Shown: in pieces, positions 35,652-47,024 of the stretch
How positions within the stretch are numbered: position 1 is the stretch's first letter
Layout of the letters: every line of letters starts with the position of its first letter
NCBI GenBank assembly: GCA_011037195.1
Contig: JAAEAF010014502.1
Span: forward strand, 124,001 to 188,000
DNA length: 64,000 bases
Direction of reading: 5' to 3'
From: Triatoma infestans
Lineage: Eukaryota; Arthropoda; Insecta; Hemiptera; Reduviidae
Program-made: the position numbers and the translations under genes
The notes under the pieces: generated by a model
Database searches by the model: none
The model's input: the letters and a program-made list of their open reading frames with translations, nothing else
What the model was told of the DNA's origin: nothing

Positions 35652-35931
35652 TACGGTAAAAATTTGGTGTGAAAAGTTCACACGATTGCTCTTACATTAA
35701 TTTAATCAAGAAATTTTCTTTAAAATTACAACGTTTCAATATTTATAAAAATTAGTGGTCATAAAAATAGTGGTGCGAATTTTACTTGTATACATAAACA
35801 GCCTTATGATTCGTTGTAACCGTTTTCGAGAAAATTCCAAAAAAAAAATTTAAAAAAACCTATTCTGTAAAATCGTACTACCTATGAACGGATTTTCTTC
35901 TAATATGAAAGTATATCAATGCTACTATTGT

Positions 35932-36261
35932 GTCTGGTATTTTATCCGTCGTAGCAGGCATATTCATTTGATTCCTGCCGCTTTCGGATATTCATTCATC
36001 GTCAGAGCAAATTCACCAAGTTCGTGAAGAGAGTTCACTTCTATGTAATGTTAGTGTTAGTCTCATACTTGTTGGTTTGTTCAGTAATAGTTTGTGAGTG
36101 TAACAGAAACATTATGTTGAAATGAACTCTCTACACGAGAGATTTGTTCTGACGATGGATGAAAATCCGAAATCGGTCAGGAATCAAATGAATATGCCTG
36201 CTACGACGGATAAAATACCAGATGCGATCCAGCATTGCGGACCCATCCACATATTCAACTT
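35932..36261. mobile_element. Foldback retroelement, family C
   Basis: Inverted arms at 35932-36045 and 36122-36245 (GTCTGGTATTTTATCCGTCG against its complement). CTATTGT flanks both sides (35925-35931 and 36262-36268), and the host repeat resumes on the right. Each arm bears a hammerhead-like motif. The spacer of about 75 bp is unique. Confidence 0.65.
36143..36186 (+). ncRNA. Hammerhead-ribozyme-like motif (family C)
   Basis: Reads GTT-CTGACGA-T-GGAT-GAAA-ATCC-GAAAT-CG-GTC-AGGAATC. Stem II is GGAU/AUCC. Stem I is weak. A partly decayed counterpart lies on the minus strand at 35970-36013. One extra base again lies before stem II. Confidence 0.3.
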
Positions 36262-37272
36262 CTATTGTATATTAATATGTAAATGGTAAAACCACATACG
36301 TATTATACTGAAGTGGTATTTTAGAGGAAAGCATAACGCTACTTTTCCCCCAAGAACCCACAAAAAAATCAAGTTTCCCCGGAAAAATGTTTCAAATAAA
36401 AGTGATAGGCATTTAGGTGTATAGATACGAAAGTTTAGAGAAATTCGTTGGCGGCTTTTCGAGAAAAATCACGAAAACTCCAGTTCTCAAAATGATAATT
36501 GACAAATTTTATAGTTTGTGTACCAAATTTAATGAAATTCGTCGAAAACTGAAAAAACTGTTCAGTAAAAGCGCATTTCCGGTTTTCTTGAAACTCGGAA
36601 TTTCAGCCATCTATTTATTTCTAACTAATTATGTTTGGATGATAGAATTGTATAATGAACTAGGATACCACTTTGATGAAAATCTAACCCCACCTCTCCC
36701 CTAAAAGTGCTCTTAAAAGAAATTTCCCAGAGAAATGTTTTAGATAAAAGTTGTAGATCTTTGCATGTTTAGTTTATATAGAAGTTTCAAAAAAATCGTC
36801 AAAGCCATTTTTGAGAAAATTGCGAAAAAGTGAATAAATCATTTAGTAAAGTGGTAAAGTAAACGCACTTCCGGTTATCCGATTTTTTTCAAACTCAGAA
36901 TTTCAACAACATATTTAATTCTAATTAACATTATTTAGATGGCAGAATTGTCTAATAAACTGAAATAGCACTTTAGATGGAAACCTAACCCCGCCCCTCC
37001 CACAAAAGTGCCCTTCAATGCATTTTCCCTGAGAAATGTTTCTAATAAAAGTTGTAGCTCTTTGTATGTGTGGTTGATGCTTAAAGTTTAAAGAAAATCG
37101 TCGGAGCCATTTTTGAGAAAATCGCAAAAAAGTAAAAAATCCAACTAGTAAAGTGGTACTTCCGGTTGAGGAATTTTTACAGATAACGTACAGTCAGATC
37201 CCATGGTGACCTCTAAACGGAATATCAAATTTCAACTTTCTACGATTTTTCGTTTTTGAGCTATGCTGTTCA

Positions 37273-37322
<50 letters not shown>

Positions 37323-37477
37323 GCGGACACACACACACACACACACACACCATTTGCTAAAAACCACTTTTTTGGACTCAGGGGACCTCAAAACGGATAT
37401 TTCCGGTGAAAACTCGATATCGAAAATTTGACACGATTACAATACTTCCTCTTACTAGGAGTAAGAGAAAGTAAAAA

Positions 37478-38471
37478 TTAATTGCGTTTAAGATTACACT
37501 TGAAAAAAATTAATTGCGTTTAAGATTACACTTGAAAATAAAGATGGTAGAAAACTAGGTGGGAAATTCACAAGTTATATTTTCAGAAATATAGAATTTC
37601 TATGCCCCAATTAATTTCTAATCTATCATGTACACAGTATACAATAGTTAATGATATTTAAACTTCAACAACGTTTAAAAAAAAAGAAGATATATATAAA
37701 AACATAGATAATTATTTTTTATTAGAAAAGCGTATAAGACTTTAAAATGTAACACAAATTTTCTTCTAGTAATAATATTTCAAAAGATTATAAGACCGTT
37801 TGGTTCACTTGATATATTAACTGTCAATTTATATCAAATATAAATTTATTTTTTGATATTATATATCGATTTATACACTAAATTTAATGGACACAATAAC
37901 AAATGATGATAGTTCCTGTTAAAAAACAACTGATTGGAATGTAATTATTTTATACATTTATATATATATATAAATATATATTGTAGATTTCATTTCAATT
38001 ATATACTATCAAAGTGATTTTTGTATTTTATTAGAAATATTATTGACTAATAACTTTCATTAATTATTTTCTGTAGTTTTTCATTTAATAAGAAAAAAAA
38101 ATAATAATAATAATCTTTGAGAAATTAGTAAAGAAAAATAATTACAAAACCTAAAAGAGGTACGTAATTGAATCAGGCTAATAAGGAAAACGTTCATTGA
38201 AAAATATCCGGACTGGTGGATAAATTGGAGATATATTGGAAAATATGATGATATTGCTATCCTTTAATCCCGAAAGATTGCAATAATTTAGTAAACAGCT
38301 TTTTCATATATATATATTTTTGCCATTCATATCTAACTTGTGGTTTTGTCAGTTCGTTACTTCTTATTTTTTCATGAGTGTTTAATTTTAAAAGCTGAGA
38401 GTTTTTCCTGAAAATACCATATTTATAAGATTCCCTAAATGTGGGGGAAATTTTTTATTAGCGACGTCGTG
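37478..38471. other. AT-rich DNA with a 31-bp duplication
   Basis: AATTAATTGCGTTTAAGATT and its continuation are tandemly duplicated at 37477-37540. (TA)n is near 37963-37985. Nothing else was recognised. Confidence 0.4.
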
Positions 38472-39709
38472 AGATTCATAAGATCCAAAGAGCGGAGAAG
38501 CACATTAAATGAATCGAAAGTTAGTTACTCCCTCCACCTAGGCCAAACTAGAAAGGGACAGTTCTATTCATACAAATAGAGCGATAGCCGTTCGTAGAGA
38601 GACAGTTCGGGATAGTTTATGACCAGTTTACAACCAGTCAGCCACCTTCTACTACCTTCTTCTTACTCAGCCAGTGTGCCTCTTTATATTTCTCGCTACC
38701 TAACTTCTATTTAACTATAAAGCACTTGCAACTTGTGTGTTCTCTCATTACACAGTGTAGAACTTTATGTTTTTACACCAGTTTCAGCTTTCTGTTTTGC
38801 AGCAGGAGTATTCGTTTGAATGATAGGAATTCCATGACTTGCTTTCTTAGGCAAGGCTAATTTTGGTGCTTTTAAAGTGAGGACACCGTATGTCGAAAGA
38901 TTCGATATAAGAGCATGATGTAATGGGATCCGAATCATTAAAGATTCATAGGATCCGAAGAGCGGAGAAGCACATTAAATGAAAAGAAGTTAGTTACTCC
39001 CCCCATCTAGGAGACTAGGAGCAGACTAGGAAGGGACAGTTCGATGCATATAAAAAAAGCCACAGCCTACAATTCAGGACATTTTAAGACCAGTTAACAA
39101 CCAGTCAGCAATCTATCTACTATCTTCTTATTAGTCAGCCAGTCTGTCTCTTTATATTTCTCTCGCTACCTAACTTCTGTTATACTTGTAAAGTCCTTGC
39201 AGTTTGTGTGACCTCTCATTACACAATGTACAATTTTATGCTTTACACTAGTTTCAGCTTTCTATTTTACTGTAAGAGTATTCGTTTGAACGATAGGAAT
39301 TTTATGCTTGCATTGTTAGGCAAGGCCAAGTTTGTTGCTTTTAAAGTAAGGACACCGTATGTCGAAAGACGATACAAGAGCATGATGTAATGGGAGGATC
39401 CGAAGAGCGGAGGAGCACATTAAATGAATCAAAAACTTAGTTACTCCCCATCTAGGGTCAGACTAGGAAATGACAGTTCGATTCATATAAATAGAGCGAG
39501 AGCAGTACAGTTCAGGACCTATCTTCTACCTGCTTATTATTCAGCCAGTCTGTCTCTATATATATATATATTTCGATATATATACTTCTATATACTTGTA
39601 ATTCCTTGCAGATTGTGTGTTCTTTCATTATACAGTGTTCAGCATTTCATCTAGTTTATTTCTCTAAAACCCCTTCTCTCTAATTCTCTCTCCTTCTCAT
39701 ATCCATTAT
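38472..39709 (+). mobile_element. Tandem trimer of the TGTAATGG LTR-like element
   Basis: Three LTR-like units start at about 38472 (5' end missing), 38919 and 39386, giving a period of 467 bp between the last two. Each unit has GATCCGAAGAGCGGAG, AGTTACTCCCC, a TATAAATAGAGCGA core-promoter-like segment, ACCAGTCAGC, CAGCCAGTCTGTCTC and CCTTGCAGTTTGTGT. Units 1 and 2 switch at CACAGTGTA to a shared internal segment of about 150 bp (CAGTTTCAGCTTTCTGTTTT...). Only unit 3 has the full LTR end CTCCTTCTCATATCCATTA. No ORF. This resembles a TRIM-type non-autonomous LTR element with LTR sharing. Confidence 0.7.
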
Positions 39710-40535
39710 CGTAGTATGATAATATGTGGAATGTTCCAAATTATTATGGCTTATTCACAGTTATAACTTATCACTTTTATTTGTAACTTTTTTCTTAAAT
39801 ATTGATTTTACCGTACGAGGAGAGTGCGACATTTTCAAATGTTGTTGGAGTTTGTGCCAATCTTATTGGCACTGTCTACCGGTCTACAATTTACCTTCCA
39901 TAGATGATAACCAACATTTACCCCCACCACCTCTATATTTATGTTAACTAACGGAAGTAAAAGTTTCAGTTATTTAAAAGAAAAAGTTGTCGAATGTTTA
40001 TAATATGCTATTTAATTGCAGTAAGACGAAAACGTAGGAGTGTTTTGCATAGATTTTTTCATTTCGTATTTTTGGCCATCACAGGATTTGTGGCATTTGG
40101 GCACATCCATCATTAATGACAGAGTGGATATCATGTCCGTCATGCTTAGAATTTCGACCTATAACTTAAAGTCGCGTAATCAGGGTTTTAAATTACTATA
40201 GTTATTGAAAATACCATTCCTATAGTTATTGAAAATACCATTCTAAATCTATTATAATTCAAAATAGTTATAATTCAAATAGTTATAATTCTATAAAACT
40301 AGATGCTTATAAAATTATTATCGTTTAACAAAATCTAGTCACATAATAGGTGTGGTCCTTTAAAATGCATTCCCCTTGAACTAACATTAGTAAAAGCATA
40401 ATAGTTCTTATTGTTGCATTGTCAGAAATCTCAGGTAACGGCAACTTTTTTGCACTAACACACCTTCAATAACTTTTATTACTAATTTCTTTTATTTGAA
40501 TACCTACATAAATTATCTTATTTATTTTATTTTTT
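39710..40535. other. AT-rich DNA, no gene recognised
   Basis: A 28-bp block (TATAGTTATTGAAAATACCA...) is duplicated at 40197-40250. The rest is unremarkable. Confidence 0.4.
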
Positions 40536-41461
40536 ACTTTCTCTTACTCCTAGTAAGAGGGAGTAGGCATTGTAACCGTGTCAAATTTTCGATATCGAGT
40601 TTTCACCGGAAATATCCTCCATTTTGAGGTCCCCTGAGTACAAAAAAGTGGTTTTTAGCAAATGGTCTGTGTGTGTGTGAGCATAGCTCAAAATCGAAAA
40701 ACCGTAGAAAGTTGAAACTTGATATTCCGTTTAGGGATCAACATGGGATCTGACAGTACGTTATCTGTCCAAATTCCTCAACCGGAAGTACCACGGTTAG
40801 TTTTTTTACTTTTTGCGATTTTCTCAAAAATGGCTCCAACGATTTTTTTCAAACTTGGTACATAAAATACACATACAAAATGAACATTTCTCCGGAAAAA
40901 TTCATATAAGGGGGTACTTTTGGGGTAGGGGTGGGGTTACGGCTTCCTCTAAAGTACTGTTTCAGTTTATTAGACAATTCTGTCATCTAAATAATATTAA
41001 TTTAAAATAATTTGTTGATGAAATTCCGAGTTTGAAAGAAATCGGATGACCGAAAGTGCGTTTACTTTACCACTTTACTAAATGATCTTTTCACTTTTTC
41101 GCGATTATCTCAAAAATGACTCTGGTGATTAGAAAATCATCCTCTGGGAAAGAATAAAATATTTCTCTGGGAAAATTCATTTAAGGGCACCTTTAGGGGA
41201 CGGTGGAGTTATGTTTTTCCCTAAAGTGCTATCATAGTTGATTATACAATTCTATAATCCAAACAAAATTAATTATAGAAATAAATAGATGGCCGAAATT
41301 CAGAGTTTCAAGAAAATTTATAACCTGGAAGTGGGCTTTTACAGTTTATTCAGTTTTCGACGAATTTCATTAAATTTGGTACACTAGCTATAAAATTTGT
41401 CAATAATAACTTTGAGAACTGGAGTAAGAGAAAGTTGCATGATTGTTTCACACCAGATTTT
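40536..41461 (-). mobile_element. Helentron/HINE-like repeat, copy H2
   Basis: Minus-strand copy of the H family. The 3' hairpin end is at 40536-40560 (ACTTTCTCTTACTCCTAGTA), and the 5' end, read inverted, is AAATCTGGTGTGAAACAATC at 41442-41461. The CA microsatellite is short here (about 40669-40680). Two modules are present. Confidence 0.65.
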
Positions 41462-41785
41462 TTTAATTATTTTATCTGGCGTTAAACGTTAACGCCAAAT
41501 ATTTAGTTATTACTTTTATGCTAAAAATCAACTCAATAATACTTTAATTTAAACAAATCACATTTATATTCCGCAAAACGTAGAGTGATACAATGAAACA
41601 ATATAAATTAATACGACATCTCGTTTTATAGCATACATAGAGATTAGATCGCAGCATCACTATTTTTAAAAACACTTTTTAGGTATATTAGGAAATGTCT
41701 GACCGAGAAGACAGCGGTGCACATCGAAGAATTGGGGTTAAAAATTGAGCAATTATTTTAAGAATTGAGCTGATATTTTTACTAC

Positions 41786-42416
41786 TGTAATGACATGGCA
41801 AAGTCATTGACATCGGCAAAGTACACCAAAGAAATAATTTACAAAAGGTGAAAACAGTGACTCTGTTGGCCGCCGACAGCCGCGGTCAACCAAACAAACA
41901 ACAAAGCCTTTCATCAATTCTCACATCAAAAGGCAGGCACCGCGATAAGTATGGCCACTAAATAAGGTCAGAAAATTACGAAGGTCGCACAAGGCCGCAC
42001 ACTAAGACAGATGTCTTGGTGTGAATGTGAACAACAGTATATATAAATTATATGATATACGACGAAGGGGTTATTATATCATCTACGACCAAACTATACA
42101 CGAGCGGCAATTCACAGTTATATTCAACTTATCATTCTCGTAGTTGTGCACTTTAGTTCGTTATTTTAACCATTCTAAATTATCAGCTATTTATCTTCTA
42201 TTTATTATTAAGTATTTTATTATAGTTATTAGTTACCATTTAGCACGTTTAAATTATTGTTAAAATACAGTTTATTTTTATATAAAAATCCGTTTAATAA
42301 TTCGAGCACTAACTTCCAAATCTCTCAAACTAACTTCCACCCTCTTCAAGACATCTGCTACTCCAGGAATCACACATCAAACGATTCCATTACATCTAAT
42401 ATCTGATTCCATTACA
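41786..42416 (+). mobile_element. Solo LTR (631 bp) with 4-bp target duplication
   Basis: Begins TGTAATGACATGGCAAAG and ends GATTCCATTACA, flanked by CTAC at 41782-41785 and 42417-42420. The sequence is richer in GC and CpG than its flanks. A TATATAAATTATATG segment at about 42038-42053 is a plausible TATA box, and CAAGACATCTGCTACTCC lies near the 3' end. TG...CA termini, size and duplication indicate an LTR retrotransposon (Ty3 or BEL type). No internal region remains. Confidence 0.75.
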
Positions 42417-42481
42417 CTACCTTCAGTTATTGTTGTAAAAGAAAGTATTACGACTTTTTCTGTTTTATAAAAAAAAAAAAA

Positions 42482-43445
42482 TCTGGTGTGAAACACTCAC
42501 AAAACTTTCTTTTACTCCAGTTCTCAAAAAAATTATAATTGACAAATTTTTTTGTTAGTGTAATAAATTTAATGAAATTCTTCGAAAACTGAAAAATTAT
42601 TCAGTAAATGCGCACTCCGCAGGCGTAATTTTCTTGGAACTCGGAATTTTGGCCATTTATTTCTATTAATTTTGTTTTGATTATAGAATTGTATAATCAC
42701 TTCAGAGAAAAACATTACCCCCACCCCTTCCCTAAAAGTGCCCTTAAATGAATTTTTCCAGAGAAATGTTTTAAATAAATGTTGTAAATCTTTGAATGTT
42801 TAGTTTATATTAAAAGTTTCAAGAAAATCGTCGAAGCTATATTTTAGAGAAAATAGCAGAAAACTGAAAAATACTTTTCAATAAAAACGCACTTCCGATG
42901 ATCCGATTTTTTTCAAACTCGGAATTTCAACAACATATTTAATTGTAATTAACTTATTTAGATGGCAGAATTGTCTAACAAACTGAATAGAATAAACCAT
43001 TAGAGGAAGTCATAACCCTAACTTTCCCCCAAAAGTACCCATAAATGAAATTTTTCCGGAGAAATGTTCTAAAGTTGTAGCTCTTTGTATGTGTAGTTGA
43101 TGTACCGAGTTTCAAGAAAATCGTTAGAGCCATTTTTGAGAAAAACTCAGAAAAGTAAAAAAACCAACTAGTAAAGTGGTATTCCGGTTGAGGAATTTTG
43201 ACAGATAACGTACTATCAGATCCCATGGTGATACCTAACGAATATCAAGTTTCGACATTCTACAGTTTTTCATTTTTGAGCTATGCTGTTCACATACATA
43301 GATATAGATACACACACACACACAATTTTCTAAAAACCACTTTTTTTGACTCAGGGTACTGCAAAACGGATATTTCCGGTGAAAACGCGATATCGAAAAT
43401 TTGACATGATTACAATACTTCCTCTTACTAAGAGTAAGAGGAAGC
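42482..43445 (+). mobile_element. Helentron/HINE-like repeat, copy H3
   Basis: Starts TCTGGTGTGAAACACTCACA at 42482 and ends in a perfect hairpin, CTTCCTCTTACTAAGAGTAA... at about 43419-43445. It contains two and a half copies of the module of about 300 bp and a short CA tract at 43309-43324. Subterminal ACTTTCTTTTACTCC near the 5' end is inverted-complementary to GGAGTAAGAGAAAGT at the 3' end of sister copies. Confidence 0.7.
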
Positions 43446-44147
43446 AAAAATTGAATGTATATTTTTGAGGTCCTGTAAATAAGAACAAAAATATTTCTTG
43501 ACGAATGTTTCTCGATGTATATTTTCTGTGTGCACGGGTGTGTGTGAACAAAATTCTTAAAAACCGTTAAGAAACTGATATGAAGGTTTCGGGCAAAATC
43601 CATCAAATTTACTGGTGAATAGTTTGTTGTATGTTCGCAATTTTCTCCACAATAATGTTGTCAACGTTTTTTTCTTTAAACCAAAGAAACATCAGATACT
43701 AACTAAACATATAAGTATTTACCACGTTTATTTGTAGTGCGTATGGGTGTTGTGGAATTCTAGAGCAGCTGCTAAGGTAAACTTCCCACTAAAATGCCAC
43801 TTAGTAGTACAATTGTAGTATTCTACAACTGTATCATGTTAAGTTACAATGAAAAACTTTGTAAAAATTCCAGAATTTGAAGACACTCTGTTTACTGGAA
43901 GTGCGGCTGAACACGGACATTTCCAAAAAATGTATAATTAACCATTGTGCAAAAGTCTGCCCAGGTCTGATATATAGACCATTCGCTAACATTTTTTTTC
44001 GTCTTCAGGGACTTTAAACATATTCTTCCGGTAAAAAAATTCAATTTCATAAATTTCTCACTACAGCAGTACTTTCTCTGGCAGCAGTTAAAGAAAGCAA
44101 GAAGCCAAATCTGGAAACTATTGACCAAGTTACAATAATGATAATAT
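43446..44147. other. Unclassified sequence with diverged H-family pieces
   Basis: Weak resemblance to the H-family 3' region (AAAAACCGTTAAGAAACTG at about 43558) and module remnants. No coding gene. Confidence 0.35.
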
Positions 44148-44225
44148 TTAGGGAGGAGAATAGTTAAGTGGGTTAGTGTACTGGACTCCCACGCAGAGCC
44201 TGGGTTCGAGTCCCACTACGTTTCG
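44148..44225 (+). mobile_element. tRNA-derived SINE head, partial
   Basis: AGGGAGGAGAATAGTTAAGT, then GACTCCCACGCAGAGCC, then a B box in GGGTTCGAGTCCC. Only the tRNA-like head of subfamily a is present. Confidence 0.6.
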
Positions 44226-44410
44226 TACCATTCATAGAAGAAAAAGTGCATAGATTTATAACAAATTTACCCTTGCACTTTTTCTTCACTTCAATGCTGT
44301 ACAATAATATACCTTTTCTCCAAAAATTTTTCCAGAGCTCCTGAAGAAGGGCACCAATAATACCCGAAACGTAGAGCAACAAAGAATTCTTTTTTATTTA
44401 AAACTTCTTT
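44226..44410 (+). mobile_element. Fragment of a family B-like foldback element
   Basis: Ends with a hammerhead-like motif at 44335-44377 and then TTCTTTTTTATTTAAAACTTCTTTGGCC, the same order as the right arm of the element at 29455. No inverted partner arm is found nearby. Confidence 0.5.
44335..44377 (+). ncRNA. Hammerhead-ribozyme-like motif (family B-like)
   Basis: Reads GCTC-CTGAAGA-A-GGG(CACCAATAATA)CCC-GAAAC-GTA-GAGC. Stem I GCUC/GAGC is perfect, and differs in sequence but not in pairing from the other families. Stem II is only 3 bp. The cleavage triplet would be GUA. Confidence 0.35.
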
Positions 44411-44577
44411 GGCCTTTGCCTAATAAACATCTCATTATAATTTCTTTAACGCCCGACTACTTGAAAACCATTTTAGAAATTTCTTTAGTGCAGCAATTTG
44501 CGTCTAAATTTCCTTTCCATTAATCCCCACAACATTAAATAGTATTAGTTGTTGCAAAATATAAAATAACATAAAAT

Positions 44578-44790
44578 AATTAGGGAAGAGAATAGCTAAA
44601 TAGTTAGCGTACTAGACTCCCACGCGGAGGCCTTGGTTCGAATCCAGCTGTGCTACCCTTAGATTTTTTTTTCTTCCTAGGAGCCTCTAACGAGAGAACA
44701 CTTGTCAACATAGATGTTGTGAACGTAGATGTTGACGCGCCTTAAATTAAAAATAATAATAATAATAATAATAATAATTAGATACGAATA
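44578..44790 (+). mobile_element. tRNA-derived SINE, subfamily a
   Basis: Head GGGAAGAGAATAGCTAAATA with B box CTTGGTTCGAATCC, body TTCCTAGGAGCCTCTA, end TTGACGCGCCTTAAATT and an (AAT)n tail at about 44748-44780. AATAATTAG at both sides may be the duplication. Confidence 0.75.
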
Positions 44791-45094
44791 ATAATAATAA
44801 TAAAATAATATCAATAGTTATAGATATATTGCATTTGTTAAGAGTTTAGTTACACTAAATCTAGGTTACAAAATAACCGCTAAACCAATTGCAGCAAACT
44901 TTCTTTTTCTATTGTATCTACTTTCATCAGTGTTCAATGATGCATTCATTTATTTTGTAAAAAATGTTTACTTTAGATTGAAGAATGCAAAATTAGATTT
45001 ATATATACAGATTTTACTAGATTCATACATTCATGTTAATCTAGAATGACTTTCTATACAACTGGTAGAATACTTAACATTGAAATATCACTAT

Positions 45095-45319
45095 CACAGA
45101 GAGGGAAGGGGTTAGCTCAGTGGTAGCGCGTTGGACTAGTAACGCGGGGGTCCCGGGTTCGAGTCCAGCTGTGCTGCCCTTAGATTTTTCTCTTCCTTGG
45201 AGCGTCTATAGTTCACAATCCGGTGATGGGCAGTGTTAACTGTAGTTAGAAGTGCACTGAATGGACTCCGGGCGCCAATAAACATAAATATTGACGCGCC
45301 TTAAAATTTAAAAAAAAAA
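45095..45319 (+). mobile_element. tRNA-derived SINE, subfamily b, with 8-bp duplication
   Basis: The head GGGGTTAGCTCAGTGGTAGC has an A box, and CCCGGGTTCGAGTCCAGC has a B box. The body ends TTGACGCGCCTTAAAATTT with an A-tail to 45319. ATCACTAT lies at 45087-45094 and 45320-45327. It is the best-preserved copy in the window. Confidence 0.85.
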
Positions 45320-45394
45320 ATCACTATAGAAGGAAACATCTGCAATATCCCCCTCCTCCCAAAACATGTCAAAAATCATTTATCCCAGAAAAAT

Positions 45395-46610
45395 ATGTAT
45401 TTTTTATTTTTATTTTATTATAATTGCTTTATTAAACATTGAAAATACAGACAAAGATACAATAATAAGCATATTACTGTCATGGCTTTAGCCGTCTGCC
45501 AGGAGTGCAGGTATTATAAATATAAACAAAAATCCTACATATATTCAAAATTAATAATCTTATTTATACATATAATACTATAATGGGTACACATAAATAT
45601 TTATATATACAATTTAATCAGACTGCTTTAAAAATTAAAGTTTTCCACAAGAAAGTTCCTATAAAACAAAGCTTCTTTTATAAAATTAATTAAATTATAC
45701 CAATCACCTCCATTCAAGAGCTCTGTCATCTGGAAATCTGTCAAATATTGCTGATTAAAATACTTGGACCTTTTATCTTTAAATATAGGACAACGTACCA
45801 GAAAGTGGAACACATCCTCATTTTCGACTTTATTACAAAGAGAATATAAATAAATTTTATCCTTTATATAAGGCTTATAATTTAAATTTAATAACTCTCC
45901 TCTAATTTTTATTAATAGTCCTATATCCTCCGTGTTTAGGGTCTTTACATCCAAGGAAAGCTGACGATAAATACCATGAAATGTACCTTTTGACGCCTTA
46001 TTCTTTAGATCCTTACAATAAAAGTCTATTAACCATTTTTTTAATGAAATTTCACACTCTTTCCATTTATCCGGTGGGTTTACGCCCAGGCAAAAATTAA
46101 AATTTATTTTTTCCGACCACACATTCCACTCCTCAAACCATGATATTTTCTTCCTTATTATTTCTTGGGCCACTAACTTAGTTAAACGGAATTATTTTTG
46201 TTCCAAGACCCTCCAAATATATTTAAAGTGAAGAAGGAAAGTGAAAGCACAAATTGGGGTGCACTTTGTTTCAATATAAACCATATAATTTGGAGTGTTA
46301 CAAGGAAGCCTGAACAACTTCTTGAAAAAACTCTCTGTACCCTTTCTACATGGTCCGAGCATTGGTATCTTCAAACTGGCAACCATAAGTAAGGATGGAG
46401 CGAGATACGGCCTTAAACAGATCATACTTTGCAGAAAGAGGAATATCTTTATTTGCTATTAAAGTCGACCATACACTATTAACGGCAAGCAAAGCTTGAC
46501 GAGATTTTCTATTCCAAAACTGGCTAAATGACAAAGAAGGCGTAAGTTCCATTCCTAAATATTTATAGGAATTTACTACTTCAATTACCTGGCAGAAAAA
46601 TATATAAAAT
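45395..46610 (-). mobile_element. 5'-truncated LINE (ORF2 C-terminus and 3' UTR)
   Basis: Minus-strand LINE fragment. A 3' UTR lies at about 45395-45627 and ends in AATAAAATAAAAATAAAAA. The coding remnant is given as a separate entry. The 5' truncation is near 46600. Confidence 0.75.
45628..46600 (-). pseudogene. LINE reverse transcriptase C-terminal region, broken
   Basis: Reading on the minus strand: VIEVVNSYKYLGMELTPSLS and SILTYGCQF (frame at 46552-46346) form the thumb-like segment after the RT catalytic core. Then, after a frameshift near 46350-46420, FFKKLFRLPCNTPNY and LLHFKYIWRVLEQK follow. Next comes one in-frame TAA near 46192, and the frame continues as AQEIIRKK... to ILTDFQ and the end at 45628. 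A zinc-binding pattern (LCNKVENEDVFHFLVRC) near the end is typical of Jockey/I-group ORF2. One frameshift and one stop make it a pseudogene, but a young one. Confidence 0.8.
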
Positions 46611-47020
46611 CAACTGATAATCCTGCGCATGGCAATGTCAATAAAAAGGATTCATGAAAATTGTTGGAAAGGTTTTCAAGAAAATCTCTACACAAAAAAC
46701 TATAATTATTCAGTAAAGTGTTAATTTCGAAAAAGGAATTTTAAATCCATAATGTCCTATCTTATCGCTTGGTGAGATCCAAACGAAACATGAGGTTTAA
46801 ACTTATTACGATTTTCAGTTTTACGCCTGTATATATGCATACAACAAACACATAATCACATATTCACTGATTCTCTCCGAGACCAATTTAAGAAAGAAAA
46901 AACAAAATCTTTTTCTGATTTAGAGGACCTCAAAACAGATATTGCCAGTGAATATTCAATTTCGAAAGTTTGACACGACCGAATAAATCTGGTATGAAAC
47001 AGTCACACAACTTTTTCTAA
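46611..47020 (+). repeat. Diverged H-family fragments
   Basis: 46640-46980 carries module-like text (TTCAAGAAAATCTCTAC, AGGACCTCAAAACAGATATT, AATTTCGAAAGTTTGACACGA), and at about 46988 a new H-family 5' end starts (TCTGGTATGAAACAGTCACA). That copy is cut by the LTR at 47025. Confidence 0.5.
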
Positions 47021-47024
47021 CTGC

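Larger units (their letters stand above)
35652..37477 (+). mobile_element. Helentron/HINE-like repeat, long copy H1
   Basis: Begins with TTGGTGTGAAAAGTTCACAC, an H-family 5' end variant, and ends with the 3' hairpin CTTCCTCTTACTAGGAGTAA (37446-37470). Inside, a module of about 300 bp (CACTTCCGGTT... AACTCGGAATTTC... CCCTAAAAGTGC... AGAAATGTTT... AAGTTGTAG... ATCGTCGGAGCCATTTTTGA) is present about three times in tandem, diverged. A (CA)n tract at 37279-37350 sits just before a conserved 110-bp 3' end. It is interrupted by the foldback element at 35932-36261. Confidence 0.6.

Noticed and set aside
36417..36704. 95-codon ORF as a gene
   Set aside because: It lies wholly within the H-family repeat modules and is interrupted in all sister copies.
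43235..43606. 123-codon minus-strand ORF as a gene
   Set aside because: It spans the H-family 3' end and microsatellite and is not preserved in other copies.
45095..45183. Functional tRNA gene
   Set aside because: A and B boxes are present, but the head cannot be folded into a full cloverleaf with paired acceptor ends, it is repeated with a SINE body and A-tail, and it has target duplications.
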